From Icerya purchasi (Eukaryota; Arthropoda; Insecta; Hemiptera; Monophlebidae), in assembly GCA_039619475.1 (NCBI GenBank), contig CM077116.1, forward strand, positions 274,598,758 through 274,662,757: a stretch of DNA of 64,000 nucleotides, written 5' to 3'. This document shows, one piece after another, positions 1-9,714 of the stretch. A program made the position numbers and the translations under genes. The notes beneath the pieces were generated by a model. That model saw only the letters and a list, made by a program, of their open reading frames with translations. It had not been told where the DNA came from and ran no database searches. Position 1 is the first letter of the stretch. The number at the start of each line of letters is the position of its first letter.

Positions 1-55
1 ATTTAAAAAAATTCAAAATCATTCAAAACGATTCATGTGATGTAAAGTATCAAAC

Positions 56-68
56 TTTTCGGAACATA
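56..68. repeat. Target-site duplication, 3' side of the jockey-type element
   Basis: TTTTCGGAACATA lies directly against the T tract and is repeated at 4448-4460. The next base is also T in both places, so the repeat could be 14 bp. Confidence 0.92.
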
Positions 69-272
69 TTTTTTTTTTTTTTTTTTTTTTTTCATATCTT
101 TACATCAGGACTGGCCTTATTAGGCCATTAACCGATTATTCTAACATTATCAACACAATGGCGAATACAATGCAAACGCTACTGTACACAGTATATGTAG
201 ATTATTGACCACTGCCAATATTCTATCTTATTCTAACTTAGTGATACTATATGTTAATTTAAAATGATATAT

Positions 273-2927
273 TTAAATTAAGTCGGGTGGCTTTTGGCGT
301 TTAAGTCGCCTACTGCCAGATAATGCGTCTACCAATTCCAACATCTCCAGATTCTCATGATGACGTAAGCGGTCCTGGTGTTTTAAAGCAAATCGGGCAA
401 TGGCTTCATTGATTGTTTCAATCCGCAAATCGTTGTGCAAGGTATCATTTCTTACATACCACGGTGCGTTGGCGATGGAACGTAACAATTTATTCTGCAC
501 CGTTTGGATTATCTTTCTGTTTGTCGGCTTTGTGCATCCCCATAATTGGACACCATATGTCCAGATAGGTTTGATTACTGCCACATACAGGAGCCTCTTA
601 TTTGCAAGGCTCAGCTGAGATTTAAATCCCAGCAGCCAATACAATTTATTAATACGAATTTTCATTTCTTTAGCTTTCATTTTTACATGAGGCTTCCATG
701 TAAGTTTCGCATCAAGATGAATTCCCAAATATTTCGTTGAGCTGGATTGTAATATCGCTTGTCCGTTTACCGTCACCGGAATACAGGTCGTTCTGCGAAG
801 TGCAAAGACTACATGAGTAGATTTGTTCTCATTTAGTTTTATTTTCCAGCGAGACGTCCAAGCAGTTAGCTTATCTATAGCCTCTTGTAGCTTATGAGTA
901 GCCTCTATCTGAGTTTTATCTTTAAATAAGATGGCAGTGTCATCTGCAAACATTGCTACTAATGCATTTGGTACAGTTGGTACATCCGACGTATAAAGCA
1001 AGTATAATACAGGCCCTAGGACACTGCCCTGAGGAACGCCAGCATTTATAGCGTACTTATCTGATTTAGCTTCGTTATAGTACACCTGAAAAAACCTGTT
1101 TTTCAAGTATGATTTTATTAGCTCACAATAGTTGCCAGGTAGCAGCAGGTTTAGCTTGTGCAGTAGGCCTTCATGCCAAACTTTATCAAAGGCCTGCGCT
1201 ATATCTAGAAATACTGCAGGGCAAAACTGTTTTTGCTCAAAGGCACTTTCAACATAGTCGGTCACTCTATGAACCTGATCAATTGTCGAGTGACTATGCC
1301 TGAATCCAAATTGAAAATTAGGAATGATATTATTCTCATTGATTACAGAATTTAAGCGCTTCAAGAATAATTTTTCAAAAACTTTGGACATTATCGGCAA
1401 TATAGATATTGGCCGATAGGATGATGACAATTCCGGCTGCTTTCCAGGTTTTAATATCATTATTATCTTCGCTATTTTCCACTGTAAAGGTACATATTGT
1501 AACCGCAATACCGCATTACATATATACGTGAGCAGAATTAATCCTTTACGCGGTAGCTCCTTAATAATTCTTGCTGTGATGCGATCAATTCCAGGGGCTT
1601 TTTGGGGATTTAAAGCCTTATCTATAACTGTAGCGACTTCTAAAGGTGAAAAATGAGTAACCGTATGTCGTTTGCTAAATATTAAATTTAGGTTAGCATC
1701 TGAGGTAATATTGTTGGGCGTAAAGACAGCGGCCAGATGTTCAGCGAAGACTTTAGCTTTGTCTTCGTTACTTTTAGCCCAGGTACAAAACTCAGTCCTA
1801 ATTGGTGGTTGATAAGATACCGGCTTCTTCAGGTAACGAGTAACTTTCCAAAGTGAATAATTTGTGTCAATATTTGGTGATAAAGTTTGAACATAGTTAT
1901 TAAACGATTCTGATTTGGTCCTCTGAATCAGTCTTTTCAGTTTCTTACTAATGTGGTTGAAAGTATTTTTATCGTTAACATTCCGGGAAGTCTGCCAGCG
2001 CTTCCTAGCTATTCTCCTTTGCCTAACCATACTTCTTACTTCAGCTGCATATGGTATTTCTTTTTCAACGGTTTTTATTTCGGGTGTGGCTTGCACTGCT
2101 GACTCCCGAATTTGTTCAGTAAGATTATTTACTGCCAAATCAATATCTCTCGAATTTTTTAACTTAACTTTTAAGTCAATCCTATTTGCAAGAAGTTCTC
2201 TAAATAGGTTCCAGTCCGTTTTCATATTGGTTAATCCATCCTTCTTTTTCCTGGCTACTAAGCTAGTTATTGCTAATTGTACTGGTACATGATCAGAACT
2301 TAAATCAGTACAGTTCCTAATTGTCATATATTTTTCGGATATACCTTTATAAATAAAAAAATCTATTACATCGGGGATTTTACATATATCTGCAGGCCAA
2401 TAAGTTGGTTGTCCGGATGAGATCCAATGACAGTGAGTATTCTGCAGAGCTTTCAACAATTCTCTTCCTTTACTGGTGACTAAGCGAGAACCCCATTGGG
2501 TATGCTTAGAATTGAAGTCACCACCTAAGATAAATCGATGTCCTAGCTTTGAAATGAGATCTACAAACATCTCTTCTTTTATTTTATGCCTAGGCGGACA
2601 ATAGATCGCTGCTACATTAGTTATTACATTACCAATTTTCCCAGTAATAATTGCAGTTTGAATGTGTTCTGTGCAATATTTACTATTTTCCCAATGAGTG
2701 ACATTTTCTTTTATCAAAACAGCTGAACCGCCATGCGCTTTGCCGTCTGGATGATCACATCTATATATAGTATATCCTTTAACTTTAATGTAAGATTTGG
2801 GTGTTAAATGAGTTTCAGAGATCAGTGCAATATCGACATAATTTTCATGAAGGAAAAACTCCAACTCCTCTTTTTTAGGGAGCAATCCATTTGCATTCCA
2901 AGTTATGATATTAGTGTACGTATTCAT
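273..2927 (-). CDS. Jockey-type ORF2: APE endonuclease and reverse transcriptase
   Basis: This 884-residue protein would nick target DNA and copy the element RNA in the nucleus. The N-terminal third is an APE-like endonuclease: TWNANGL at about residues 9-15, the metal-binding glutamate in SETHL (E37), GGDFNSKHTQWGS near 135 and SSDHVP near 210. The RT follows with DIAQAFDKVWH near 577, GVPQGSVLGP near 634, the catalytic FADD near 660 and YLGIHLDAKLTWK further on. There is no RNase H, as in jockey. All expected catalytic residues are present and there is no stop or frameshift. The ATG overlaps the ORF1 stop as ATGA (2924-2927), which fixes the start and suggests translation by termination-reinitiation. 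Whether it is expressed is unknown. Confidence 0.95.
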   Translation of the reverse strand: MNTYTNIITWNANGLLPKKEELEFFLHENYVDIALISETHLTPKSYIKVKGYTIYRCDHPDGKAHGGSAVLIKENVTHWENSKYCTEHIQTAIITGKIGNVITNVAAIYCPPRHKIKEEMFVDLISKLGHRFILGGDFNSKHTQWGSRLVTSKGRELLKALQNTHCHWISSGQPTYWPADICKIPDVIDFFIYKGISEKYMTIRNCTDLSSDHVPVQLAITSLVARKKKDGLTNMKTDWNLFRELLANRIDLKVKLKNSRDIDLAVNNLTEQIRESAVQATPEIKTVEKEIPYAAEVRSMVRQRRIARKRWQTSRNVNDKNTFNHISKKLKRLIQRTKSESFNNYVQTLSPNIDTNYSLWKVTRYLKKPVSYQPPIRTEFCTWAKSNEDKAKVFAEHLAAVFTPNNITSDANLNLIFSKRHTVTHFSPLEVATVIDKALNPQKAPGIDRITARIIKELPRKGLILLTYICNAVLRLQYVPLQWKIAKIIMILKPGKQPELSSSYRPISILPIMSKVFEKLFLKRLNSVINENNIIPNFQFGFRHSHSTIDQVHRVTDYVESAFEQKQFCPAVFLDIAQAFDKVWHEGLLHKLNLLLPGNYCELIKSYLKNRFFQVYYNEAKSDKYAINAGVPQGSVLGPVLYLLYTSDVPTVPNALVAMFADDTAILFKDKTQIEATHKLQEAIDKLTAWTSRWKIKLNENKSTHVVFALRRTTCIPVTVNGQAILQSSSTKYLGIHLDAKLTWKPHVKMKAKEMKIRINKLYWLLGFKSQLSLANKRLLYVAVIKPIWTYGVQLWGCTKPTNRKIIQTVQNKLLRSIANAPWYVRNDTLHNDLRIETINEAIARFALKHQDRLRHHENLEMLELVDALSGSRRLKRQKPPDLI

Positions 2928-4255
2928 TTTGCCTTTTTACGCTTGGGGCTCACAGGAGGAGATTTTGACTCAAGTTTTAGCAGCCGATTACCAATTACCT
3001 GTAGTTCATCTGTAATAGTAGCAATCATTGCTAATATGTTACCTAGCTGATTTCTAATTTTATCGTTCTCAGAGAGATCAGTTAATTTTTCCTGCGGCTT
3101 AGGCAATGCCTGAGTTTGCGCTTTAACATCAGATTCTGATTTGGCCACCTGCGAATATGATAGTTCTGGAACAGTATGACAGCTTTTGCTCGCATTGGAT
3201 ATATCTTTGCCAGATTTTATCCTATTAACAGCAGAGCTTTTTGCACCATTCTTTCGGTTTAATATTTCTTGATAGACTGAGCACCCTTTCCAGTTAGCTG
3301 TGTGTTCACCACCGCAGTTCGCACATACAGGTTTGCTTTTTTTAGGTTTTTTGCAGTTTTCAGTGATGTGGTTACCTGCACACTTAACACACTTAGGCTC
3401 CCTTCCGCAGAAGTTCCTTGAGTGTGAGAACTTCTGGCATCTTTTGCATTGAATCACTTCTAAAGATTTGGTACGTGGCGATTCAATTTTCACTTGACAA
3501 TGAAGCATATGCGTAATTTCAAAAACATTTACATTATTTTCTTTTATTTCAAGTTCCACTCTATGTAGTGGCAGGCTAATAACAGATTTCTTGTCGTTAA
3601 TCTTCTTTACAATTTTAATATTGGTGACACGTCTTACTACATGCCCCAAGTTTTGGAGCTCCTCTTTAATCTCCTCAGGATCAGTAGAATGGTGTAAGTG
3701 TCTTATTATAAATACATAGGGCTTGAGAGATTTCAGTTGGTAAGTATGAAAGCCAACATTACCAATAGTATCAACTAGGGTAGGGTCTAGCTTAATTTGG
3801 TTTAATAGGTTTATATATGTTCGGTATGTTTGCTCATCTGCACATTGTATTTTCACCTCGTCATTACTAAGATTCTTCATCACTGAACTTTCTAGGCATT
3901 TACCTTTTGAAAGATAATCCATGAATTTAGTAATTTCTTTTATGCCATTGATAAATATTGGCGGAATTTTTAATTTGTACTCATCTTTTGCAGCCAAATT
4001 TGCTGCGTTATTTAAATTAGTATTATTTGATTCAAGTCTTACGCCCGATTTCACATTAGCAGATTTAGTGCTGACAGTATTATCGGATTCACCAGTTAGA
4101 TCAGAGATCCGTTGTTGCAGCGAACCGATCGTATTTTGCAACGTCTTTATTTGCTGCTGCTGTAACAAATACATCTGATTCAACTGCTCGTAGGTAGGCG
4201 TAGACTCCGAAACCGGCATTTCGCCATCGGTAGTGTCTCCGCTGCCTGAACTCAT
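2924..4255 (-). CDS. Jockey-type ORF1: gag-like nucleic-acid-binding protein
   Basis: A 443-residue protein expected to coat the element RNA and form the ribonucleoprotein with ORF2. A Q/L-rich stretch at about residues 28-55 looks like a short coiled coil. The middle (about 170-250) resembles the domain that precedes zinc knuckles in insect jockey gags (PRE_C2HC type). Three consecutive knuckles follow at about 272-317: CKRCQKFSHSRNFC (CX2CX4HX4C), CVKCAGNHITENC and CANCGGEHTANWKGC. The C-terminus ends in a basic run. The only plausible start is the ATG at 4255, which leaves a 192-base leader. The frame is intact and overlaps ORF2 by one base beyond its stop. Confidence 0.93.
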   Translation of the reverse strand: MSSGSGDTTDGEMPVSESTPTYEQLNQMYLLQQQQIKTLQNTIGSLQQRISDLTGESDNTVSTKSANVKSGVRLESNNTNLNNAANLAAKDEYKLKIPPIFINGIKEITKFMDYLSKGKCLESSVMKNLSNDEVKIQCADEQTYRTYINLLNQIKLDPTLVDTIGNVGFHTYQLKSLKPYVFIIRHLHHSTDPEEIKEELQNLGHVVRRVTNIKIVKKINDKKSVISLPLHRVELEIKENNVNVFEITHMLHCQVKIESPRTKSLEVIQCKRCQKFSHSRNFCGREPKCVKCAGNHITENCKKPKKSKPVCANCGGEHTANWKGCSVYQEILNRKNGAKSSAVNRIKSGKDISNASKSCHTVPELSYSQVAKSESDVKAQTQALPKPQEKLTDLSENDKIRNQLGNILAMIATITDELQVIGNRLLKLESKSPPVSPKRKKAK

Positions 4256-4447
4256 AATTCAGTACGCGAGTGTGTTTACATCATCGATGAAACGCCGCTG
4301 TAGTAAATATTACGCGAGATAACTATTTACTGATAAGAGAACAATTGGAAATAATAATCGGAACAGACTCACCGATGTATCTCCGAAGAAAACAAAAGTA
4401 AACGGAACGCACAACAAACAACTGTTACATAAACTGATAACGTTTGT

Positions 4448-4460
4448 TTTTCGGAACATA
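4448..4460. repeat. Target-site duplication, 5' side of the jockey-type element
   Basis: This is the second copy of the 13-bp TTTTCGGAACATA repeat. It fixes the 5' end of the element at 4447. Confidence 0.92.
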
Positions 4461-4565
4461 TAACACAGGTCCAAGATTTTATGCACGAGGGAAGGATTTA
4501 CCGACTGCTGTAGCTCAGCTAATTGGTTAACTTCAAGAGAATATTGCTTTTATATTCTTCTTTTT

Positions 4566-5918
4566 CTATGTGCCCTGACCTCGAAGGACGTTGGCGATCA
4601 TCTGCTTGACTTGATCTTTATCCATGACTCTTCTGAATATTCCCACTATATCTAATTTGAACCACTCTTCCTCAGGTTTTCCATCCACATTATTCTTGAT
4701 CGGCCACGCCTGCGACTATTTTCTATCTTGCCCTGTATTAACACTTAAAGCAGCTCATATTTGCTGTTCCTCATTATACGGCCGAAATATTCTACTTTTC
4801 TTATTTTAACTGAGTTAACAATTTCAGTTTTCTTGTTTAAGCGTTTTAGTACTTTGGCATTCGTAACTTTGGCCGTCCAGGGAATTTTTAACATTCTTTG
4901 GTATGTCCACATTACATAAGCTTCCAATTTTTTACATCACTGGAAGTGTCCAAGATTCGACGCCGAAAACATAACACCGAAGGAGGCGTATCCACAAGTC
5001 TATCTTTAAATCCCGGTTCGTTAATATCTTATTCATTCATTTGTAAAGTGCGCTTTCGCCTATTCAATTCTGGCTCTTATCTCGATAGATATTTCCCATC
5101 TGTCGTTGATGTGACATCCCAAATACTTTATTGAGCCGGTCCTCTCGATCGTTACATTTTCGAGTATGCCATTAACCGTGTTCGTTGCGCTGCCAATAGC
5201 CATTCATTTTGTTTTAGTCGTATTTATACGTAAGCCTATCTTTTTACTATTTTCATTAAGCGCGTTCTTTAATTCTTGTAAATCTCCAAGGCACGTTGCA
5301 ATCACGACTGTGTCATCCGCATAGCGAAGGTTATTAACCGAAATTCCGTTAACTGTTACGCCTAAGTTTTTTCCAATAATGTACTCTTCATTTCTGAATA
5401 AATTTTAAATAAAAGGGGAAAAAGAACGCATCCTTGACCCACTCCCTTCATTATGGTAACTTCTTCCGATATTTGACTATCTATAAGCGCAGATGTGCAC
5501 TCTAATTCCAATGTAAGTTAGTTATAATTCTGATGTCTTGACCATCCAGTCCTATTTGCCGAAATATCACTTATGAGCTTTTCGTGACGTACTGTGTCGA
5601 ACGCCTTTTCGTAATCCACGAAACAAGCATATATGTCAGTTTAGACCTCACGACATCGTTAAATGAGCACCTGAACACTAAACAGATCTTCTCGGCTACC
5701 AAACCCGTTCCGAAAACCAAACTGTGTTTTCCCGATATTCTGTTCACACTTACGGTATATTCTTCGATGTATAATTTTTAAAAACAATTTTAAAACACGG
5801 CTCATCAAACTAAAGGGGTTCTAAATTCTGGACAATGTTTTGCATTATTCTTTGTCGGCAATGTGATAAATGTTGATTTCAACCAATCCTTGGGTATCTC
5901 CCCACTGCGGTATATACT
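4566..5918 (-). pseudogene. RTE-type LINE remnant, RT and C-terminal part
   Basis: A frameshifted RTE-like ORF on the minus strand. Visible pieces, in protein order: SIYRSGEIPKDWLKSTFITL (5918 down to about 5850), YACFVDYEKAFDTVRHEK (about 5585-5640), a GQGC-type turn near 5430-5450, LRYADDTVVIATCLGDLQ (about 5280-5325) and the tail WTYQRMLKIPW...LKRLNKK (4745-4927), typical of the RTE C-terminal domain. A stop at 4566-4568 probably ends the frame. The YADD core is intact but the reading frame shifts several times. The upstream part of the same ORF resumes at 7432 beyond the family B insertion. The 3' boundary lies between 4461 and 4560 and is not defined. Confidence 0.85.
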
Positions 5919-7013
5919 GTTAAACTTAGTAGATCATGATTTATTAATAAAGGATTTAGAAAAGATTGGTATTACTAACAGACAGCTCCAATGGTTTACA
6001 AACTATATTAAAAATAGGAAGAATTGTGTAAAAATTGCAAAAAATGAAAGTAGGGATAGGTTGTTACAATATGGTGTCGGACAAGGAACCATACTGGCTC
6101 CCATTCTTTTCTTGATATATACTGACTCGCTTCACAAATATATTAGAAATGCATAGGTGTTTGTGTTTGCGGATGACATTGCGCTATTGATAGAACACAA
6201 TAATATACAAATGGCGAAGAAGTTACTTCAGGAGGACGTTGATAATCTTAGTAAATGGGCGCATGACAGGAGGTTAGCAGTGAACATAAATAAATCAAAG
6301 ATAATGCATATTCGAAACATATCCAAACATGCTACTCATGAACCGCGGATTATCATCCACAGTAGCGAATGTGTCCATGATTTATATTTAAGGAACAACA
6401 GTCCAGTTTATGCATGTACACCATTAGAAAAGGTGCAGGATTTTAAATATTTAGGGGTTTTTATAGATAGCAATATGAATTGGAAAAAACATATACAAAA
6501 TTTAAGTGTAAAAATCAGACAGACCATTCCAGCATTATATAAGATGAAACAACACTAAACATTTTTTTTAACGCAATGATAATGTCTAGGATATTATATG
6601 GTATTCAAATATGGGGAGAAGCGAAGAAATCACAACTTAACAAGATAGCGAAATTGCAGAAGAGATGTTTAAAATTACTGCTTCCTCATGGAGGGCATAA
6701 TACTTCAACATCATCATGGTGGAAGGTAAACAATGTGATGTCGCCAAAAATGTATTATTATTATTATAGATTATTGGAGCTCAAAACCAATAATATCAGA
6801 ATACCATCAAGACCTAAAATTAGAGTTACTAGAGATCGAAATAAAAAATACTTTATTCAACCAAGGGGGACCAATTTAAGGATTGATAATACACAGCAGA
6901 CAGTACTAATTAAATTACTACGGGAAATTCCAAGTAATATATTAAAGGAGAAAAGATTAGGTGTGTGGAAGGAAGACGTAAAAAAATGGCTGATAGATTG
7001 GTGTGCAGATTAA
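5919..7013 (+). pseudogene. Family B reverse transcriptase, partial
   Basis: The frame covers the RT palm to the C-terminus. It starts at LVDHDLLIKDLEKIGI, followed by YGVGQGTILAPILFLIYTDS, then an in-frame TAG at 6154-6156 only three codons before FVFADDIALLI. The catalytic FADD is therefore intact but sits behind a stop. KYLGVFIDSNMNWKKHI follows. The first frame closes at 6558, and a frameshift between about 6545 and 6576 leads into MIMSRILYGIQIWGEA and an intact C-terminus to 7013. With one stop and one frameshift, this is a relatively young copy. The clade was not resolved; the motifs fit the CR1/jockey superfamily broadly. A second copy of the C-terminus lies at about 21750-22020. Confidence 0.85.
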
Positions 7014-7362
7014 GAAATTTTCGAGGATTCTTCTATTTGTACTACCATGTCGGTGACTTCTTTATTTCGTAAATTAGGTTCCTAAATTTCTCATTGCTCA
7101 GCACAGGAACTACAACAGGAGCATGTAGATGATTTTCAATAATGTAGCGGAAAAGATCTTCTTTCTTGTACATTAGTGGGAATGATTATTCTGAGTGTGA
7201 CTGGTTGGTGATGTATAAGTGCTAAGTGTGTAGTCATAAGAAGTTACTGTACTAAATTAATTAAATTACTATAGTGATAAGAAATATTATTTTAGATGTA
7301 TTGAAATGTTATTAGTAAATTGTAAATTTATGTCAAATAAACGATAATGAGGGTGACGGGAA

Positions 7363-7392
7363 CTCACGAAACGGGCAAAATTGCCTTGTGAG
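7363..7392 (+). other. Conserved 3'-terminal hairpin of family B
   Basis: CTCAC (7363-7367) pairs with GTGAG (7388-7392) around an inner GGCAAAATTGCC. The same arrangement with a changed loop occurs in the family B tail at 8781-8810. In several LINE clades the RT recognises a 3' stem-loop; that role here is inferred. Confidence 0.6.
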
Positions 7393-7431
7393 ACCCACAA
7401 CTTTCTTATTTAAAAAAAAAAAAAAAAAACA

Positions 7432-8190
7432 AAAAAAAACAACAAATTAACTAGAATTAAATGTGATTGTTCTTTTTCTAGAAGTTTTATTAACTCCATG
7501 TACACACATCATCTGGACCCGGACATTTACCATTTTTTGAGCTTCTTATTCGCGTGTGATATCTAGGCCATCTTCAAATTTAATGCTAGGAGGTTCATTT
7601 CTGTTATTTCTCATCCGTGCTCGATAAAATGTTCCCATTTTTGCTGACCATGTAGTTGTTCCATCTTTGTTTATAGATTCTTGCAGTTGGTTTTATTCTC
7701 TTAAACATGTTAAAGTATTCCGTTCTTTCTATTTAGTTCTTCAATTTCCTTACATTCGTTAAAGCGTGTTTCCCGTATCTTCCATCTTATCCTTTTTTGT
7801 AATTTACTATATCTTACCGGATCCTTATTTTTGACTAATCTTCTTCGATCCATTAAGAATTTCGTCAGTCATCCGAGCCTGTTTACTTCTTTTACCATCG
7901 CTTATAAGACTGTGTTACCGTTGTGAAAGTTTGTTTGATCGTTTTCCATGCTTCCCCATCATTCGTTATACCCATTCTTTTAATATCATTTAATCTTTCA
8001 CTGATACATGTTCTTATTTTGTGTTTTGTTGTTTGCTGTCGTAATCTATCCATTGCGGTATGAGTTTATGAAAAATTGGGACATAATCGTTCGATAAAAT
8101 CCTGCTATCTTAATTTTCCTTTGCTGGTCACAATATTCTTGAGTATCTCCAATTTCGCTAAACTCATTTGAGTCAGTTCAGCATTAGTTT
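7432..8190 (-). pseudogene. RTE-type LINE remnant, linker between endonuclease and RT
   Basis: This is the upstream half of the RTE ORF that resumes at 5918. Minus-strand pieces include SKQARMTDEILNGSKK (near 7860-7890), LQKRIRWKIRETRFNECKEI, FNMFKRIKPTARIY, INKDGTTTWS (near 7660) and MELIKLLEKE at about 7470-7510, in the order expected between endonuclease and RT of RTE elements. Several frameshifts and stops are present. No endonuclease can be read above about 8190. Confidence 0.75.
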
Positions 8191-8589
8191 ACTTCATTTT
8201 AGTGATAAAGTTGAGTAAACGACGAAAACTGTAGCAAAAAAAATGAAAAAAGGGAACAAAAGACGTGTATAATCCGGTTTAAAATAAAATTTGACGAAAA
8301 AATGATGGTCGCGCGATGGATCACACTAATATTATAAAGAGGTAATGTTTGCAAGTTTGGATGTAGGAGGTAATATCCGAAACTACTCATCCGATTTCGA
8401 AATTTACGTGATTTTTGAATAAAATTACTTACAATTAGTTGGGCAGAGTGATATAATTTTGTATATCGAGTTTTTACAGATTGCAGTCACGAACTGAATT
8501 TCTTGCGGGCGTAATTTAACAAAGTAATTTTTTAGAATCGTATTTCACGCGGACGGCGCCGCGGGCACAGCCAGTAGAAAAATTAAACA

Positions 8590-9336
8590 GTAATTAAGAT
8601 TCGAAAATGAAGAGGAATAAAAGATTAACCATAATTTGAGGTGAGAAACTACGAAGAGGAGAGTAATATCATAGGAGGAAACAAACAAGTTAGAATATCG
8701 CCAGAGTCTTTGATTCTAGAATATCAAGGAATCTACTTTTTTTTTTTTTTTTTTTTTAATTTTAAAATAAGTTTGTGGGTCTCACTCGGCAAGTATGCCC
8801 GTTGTGTGAGTTCATTTGGACCGAATGAGGGAGGAAGATTTTGTTGATGAGCAAATGTATGAGAAGAGTTACATCATCGTCAGAGGGAAAGGAAAGAGGA
8901 AATGTGATGCGCCACTATGCAAATCCGATATGATGAGGATTTATGAAAAATTAGAGAGAAGGTAATAAAGAAGGCGGCGCCCAGAATAGCAGTAGATTCG
9001 GCAAAGAAAATTAAACAGAAAAAGGGAAATTCGAATGTTTCAGAATAATTCAGGAAGAGAGAAAAGAATACTGAACTAACTTCACTGGTCCTTCGAAGCT
9101 ATCAGTAAAGATGTTCGTTCAAAAGAAAACCCGAAGTGTTTAAAAGTTCTGTTTTAACAGCATGTTGAAAGACTGATTATTAGTTGCAACAGTTGTATGG
9201 AGACCTTAATAGGATGTAGAGAAAAACTGAAGGAAAAATAGTCGTGAGAATAAATAAATGGTGAAAACTGACAGAGGTGAATAGAAATGAGAGGCAATAT
9301 TGTAGTTTTGTTGGCAGAAAAACGAATTATTCGATG
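8590..9336 (-). mobile_element. Decayed family A LINE copy, interrupted by a family B tail
   Basis: Purine-rich sequence that follows the family A 3' half (RNase H to C-terminus) on the minus strand. It matches the copies at 37935-38900 and 54566-57804 in blocks such as TCGGCAAAGAAAATTAAACAG and AATAAATGGTGAAAACTGA. No frame remains. Part of its 3' region lies left of the insertion at 8737-8830. The boundaries are approximate. Confidence 0.5.
8737..8830 (-). mobile_element. Family B 3' tail fragment
   Basis: T tract 8737-8757, then on the minus strand a match to the last about 65 bases of family B, including the hairpin CTCAC...GTGAG at 8781-8810 and the GACCCACAA block beside the tail. Only the 3' end was inserted or survives. 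The right-hand boundary is estimated. Confidence 0.65.
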
Positions 9337-9349
9337 GATATAGTCAACG

Positions 9350-9704
9350 AACTGTCCTAGAGCGCTTGACTTCCGTTATGGAGATCACGGGTTTGATCCC
9401 GAGCGATGACGAACTTATTACAAGAATAAATAAATAAATAAAATAATCGCTAATAGTCGCGTGGAAGGCAATGGCAAACCACCACGTTCAACATCATATG
9501 CGCGCTAGGTCAATATACAACAGACCCACGCGGGACTGCACTGGTAGCGCGATAACAAGCGGCTATTAGTTCCGAATGTAGTCTTGCGTGTGTACACCTG
9601 CGTTGCATATAACAATTGCCTAGTACACTACCTATGTCTGTACAGCTGAGATGTACGAATAGGTAGTCGTCGACGCTCAAAAGCTGAGTATGGCACTATG
9701 AAAG
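9350..9704 (+). mobile_element. tRNA-derived SINE, copy 1
   Basis: The head is tRNA-like: a D-arm-like CTAGAGCGCTTGACTTCCG and a B-box-like GGGTTTGATCCCG at about 9351-9403, as needed for RNA polymerase III. An AATAAATAAATAA linker follows, then a body with GGAAGGCAATGGCAAACC. The insertion is flanked by ATAGTCAACG at 9340-9349 and 9705-9714, a likely target-site duplication. Related copies are at 12190-12490 and 62690-62960. It encodes no protein and would rely on a LINE RT. Confidence 0.75.
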
Positions 9705-9714
9705 ATAGTCAACG

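Larger units (their letters stand above)
69..4447 (-). mobile_element. Full-length jockey-type non-LTR retrotransposon
   Basis: The element reads on the minus strand as a 5' UTR (4256-4447), ORF1 (2924-4255), ORF2 (273-2927), a 3' UTR (93-272) and a poly(A) tail seen as 24 T at 69-92. It is bracketed by a perfect 13-bp direct repeat, TTTTCGGAACATA, at 56-68 and 4448-4460, which is the target-site duplication expected from target-primed reverse transcription. Both ORFs are uninterrupted and overlap as ATGA. The duplication, tail and open frames together indicate a recent insertion. The two-ORF plan, with a CCHC gag-like ORF1, an APE endonuclease and an RT but no RNase H, is that of the jockey group. 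The exact clade was not tested. Confidence 0.93.
5919..7444 (+). mobile_element. 5'-truncated 'family B' LINE inserted in the RTE remnant
   Basis: A plus-strand LINE that begins mid-RT at LVDHDLL and ends in an A-rich tail (7412-7444). The host RTE protein reads continuously if 5919-7444 is removed: LVNL on one side, SIYRSGEIP on the other. The junction shares only a short AAC-type overlap, so no long target-site duplication is visible. The 3' UTR (7014-7411) carries AATAAA at 7336-7341 and a terminal hairpin at 7363-7392. Confidence 0.85.

Noticed and set aside
4505..4540. tRNA-like A box (GTAGCTCAGCTAATTGG) in the RTE 3' region
   Set aside because: No B box follows at the right distance, so it is most likely chance or RTE 3' UTR.
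9350..9420. Functional tRNA gene
   Set aside because: The cloverleaf is incomplete, there is no clear acceptor stem, and the same head is followed by a shared body in three places, which defines a SINE.
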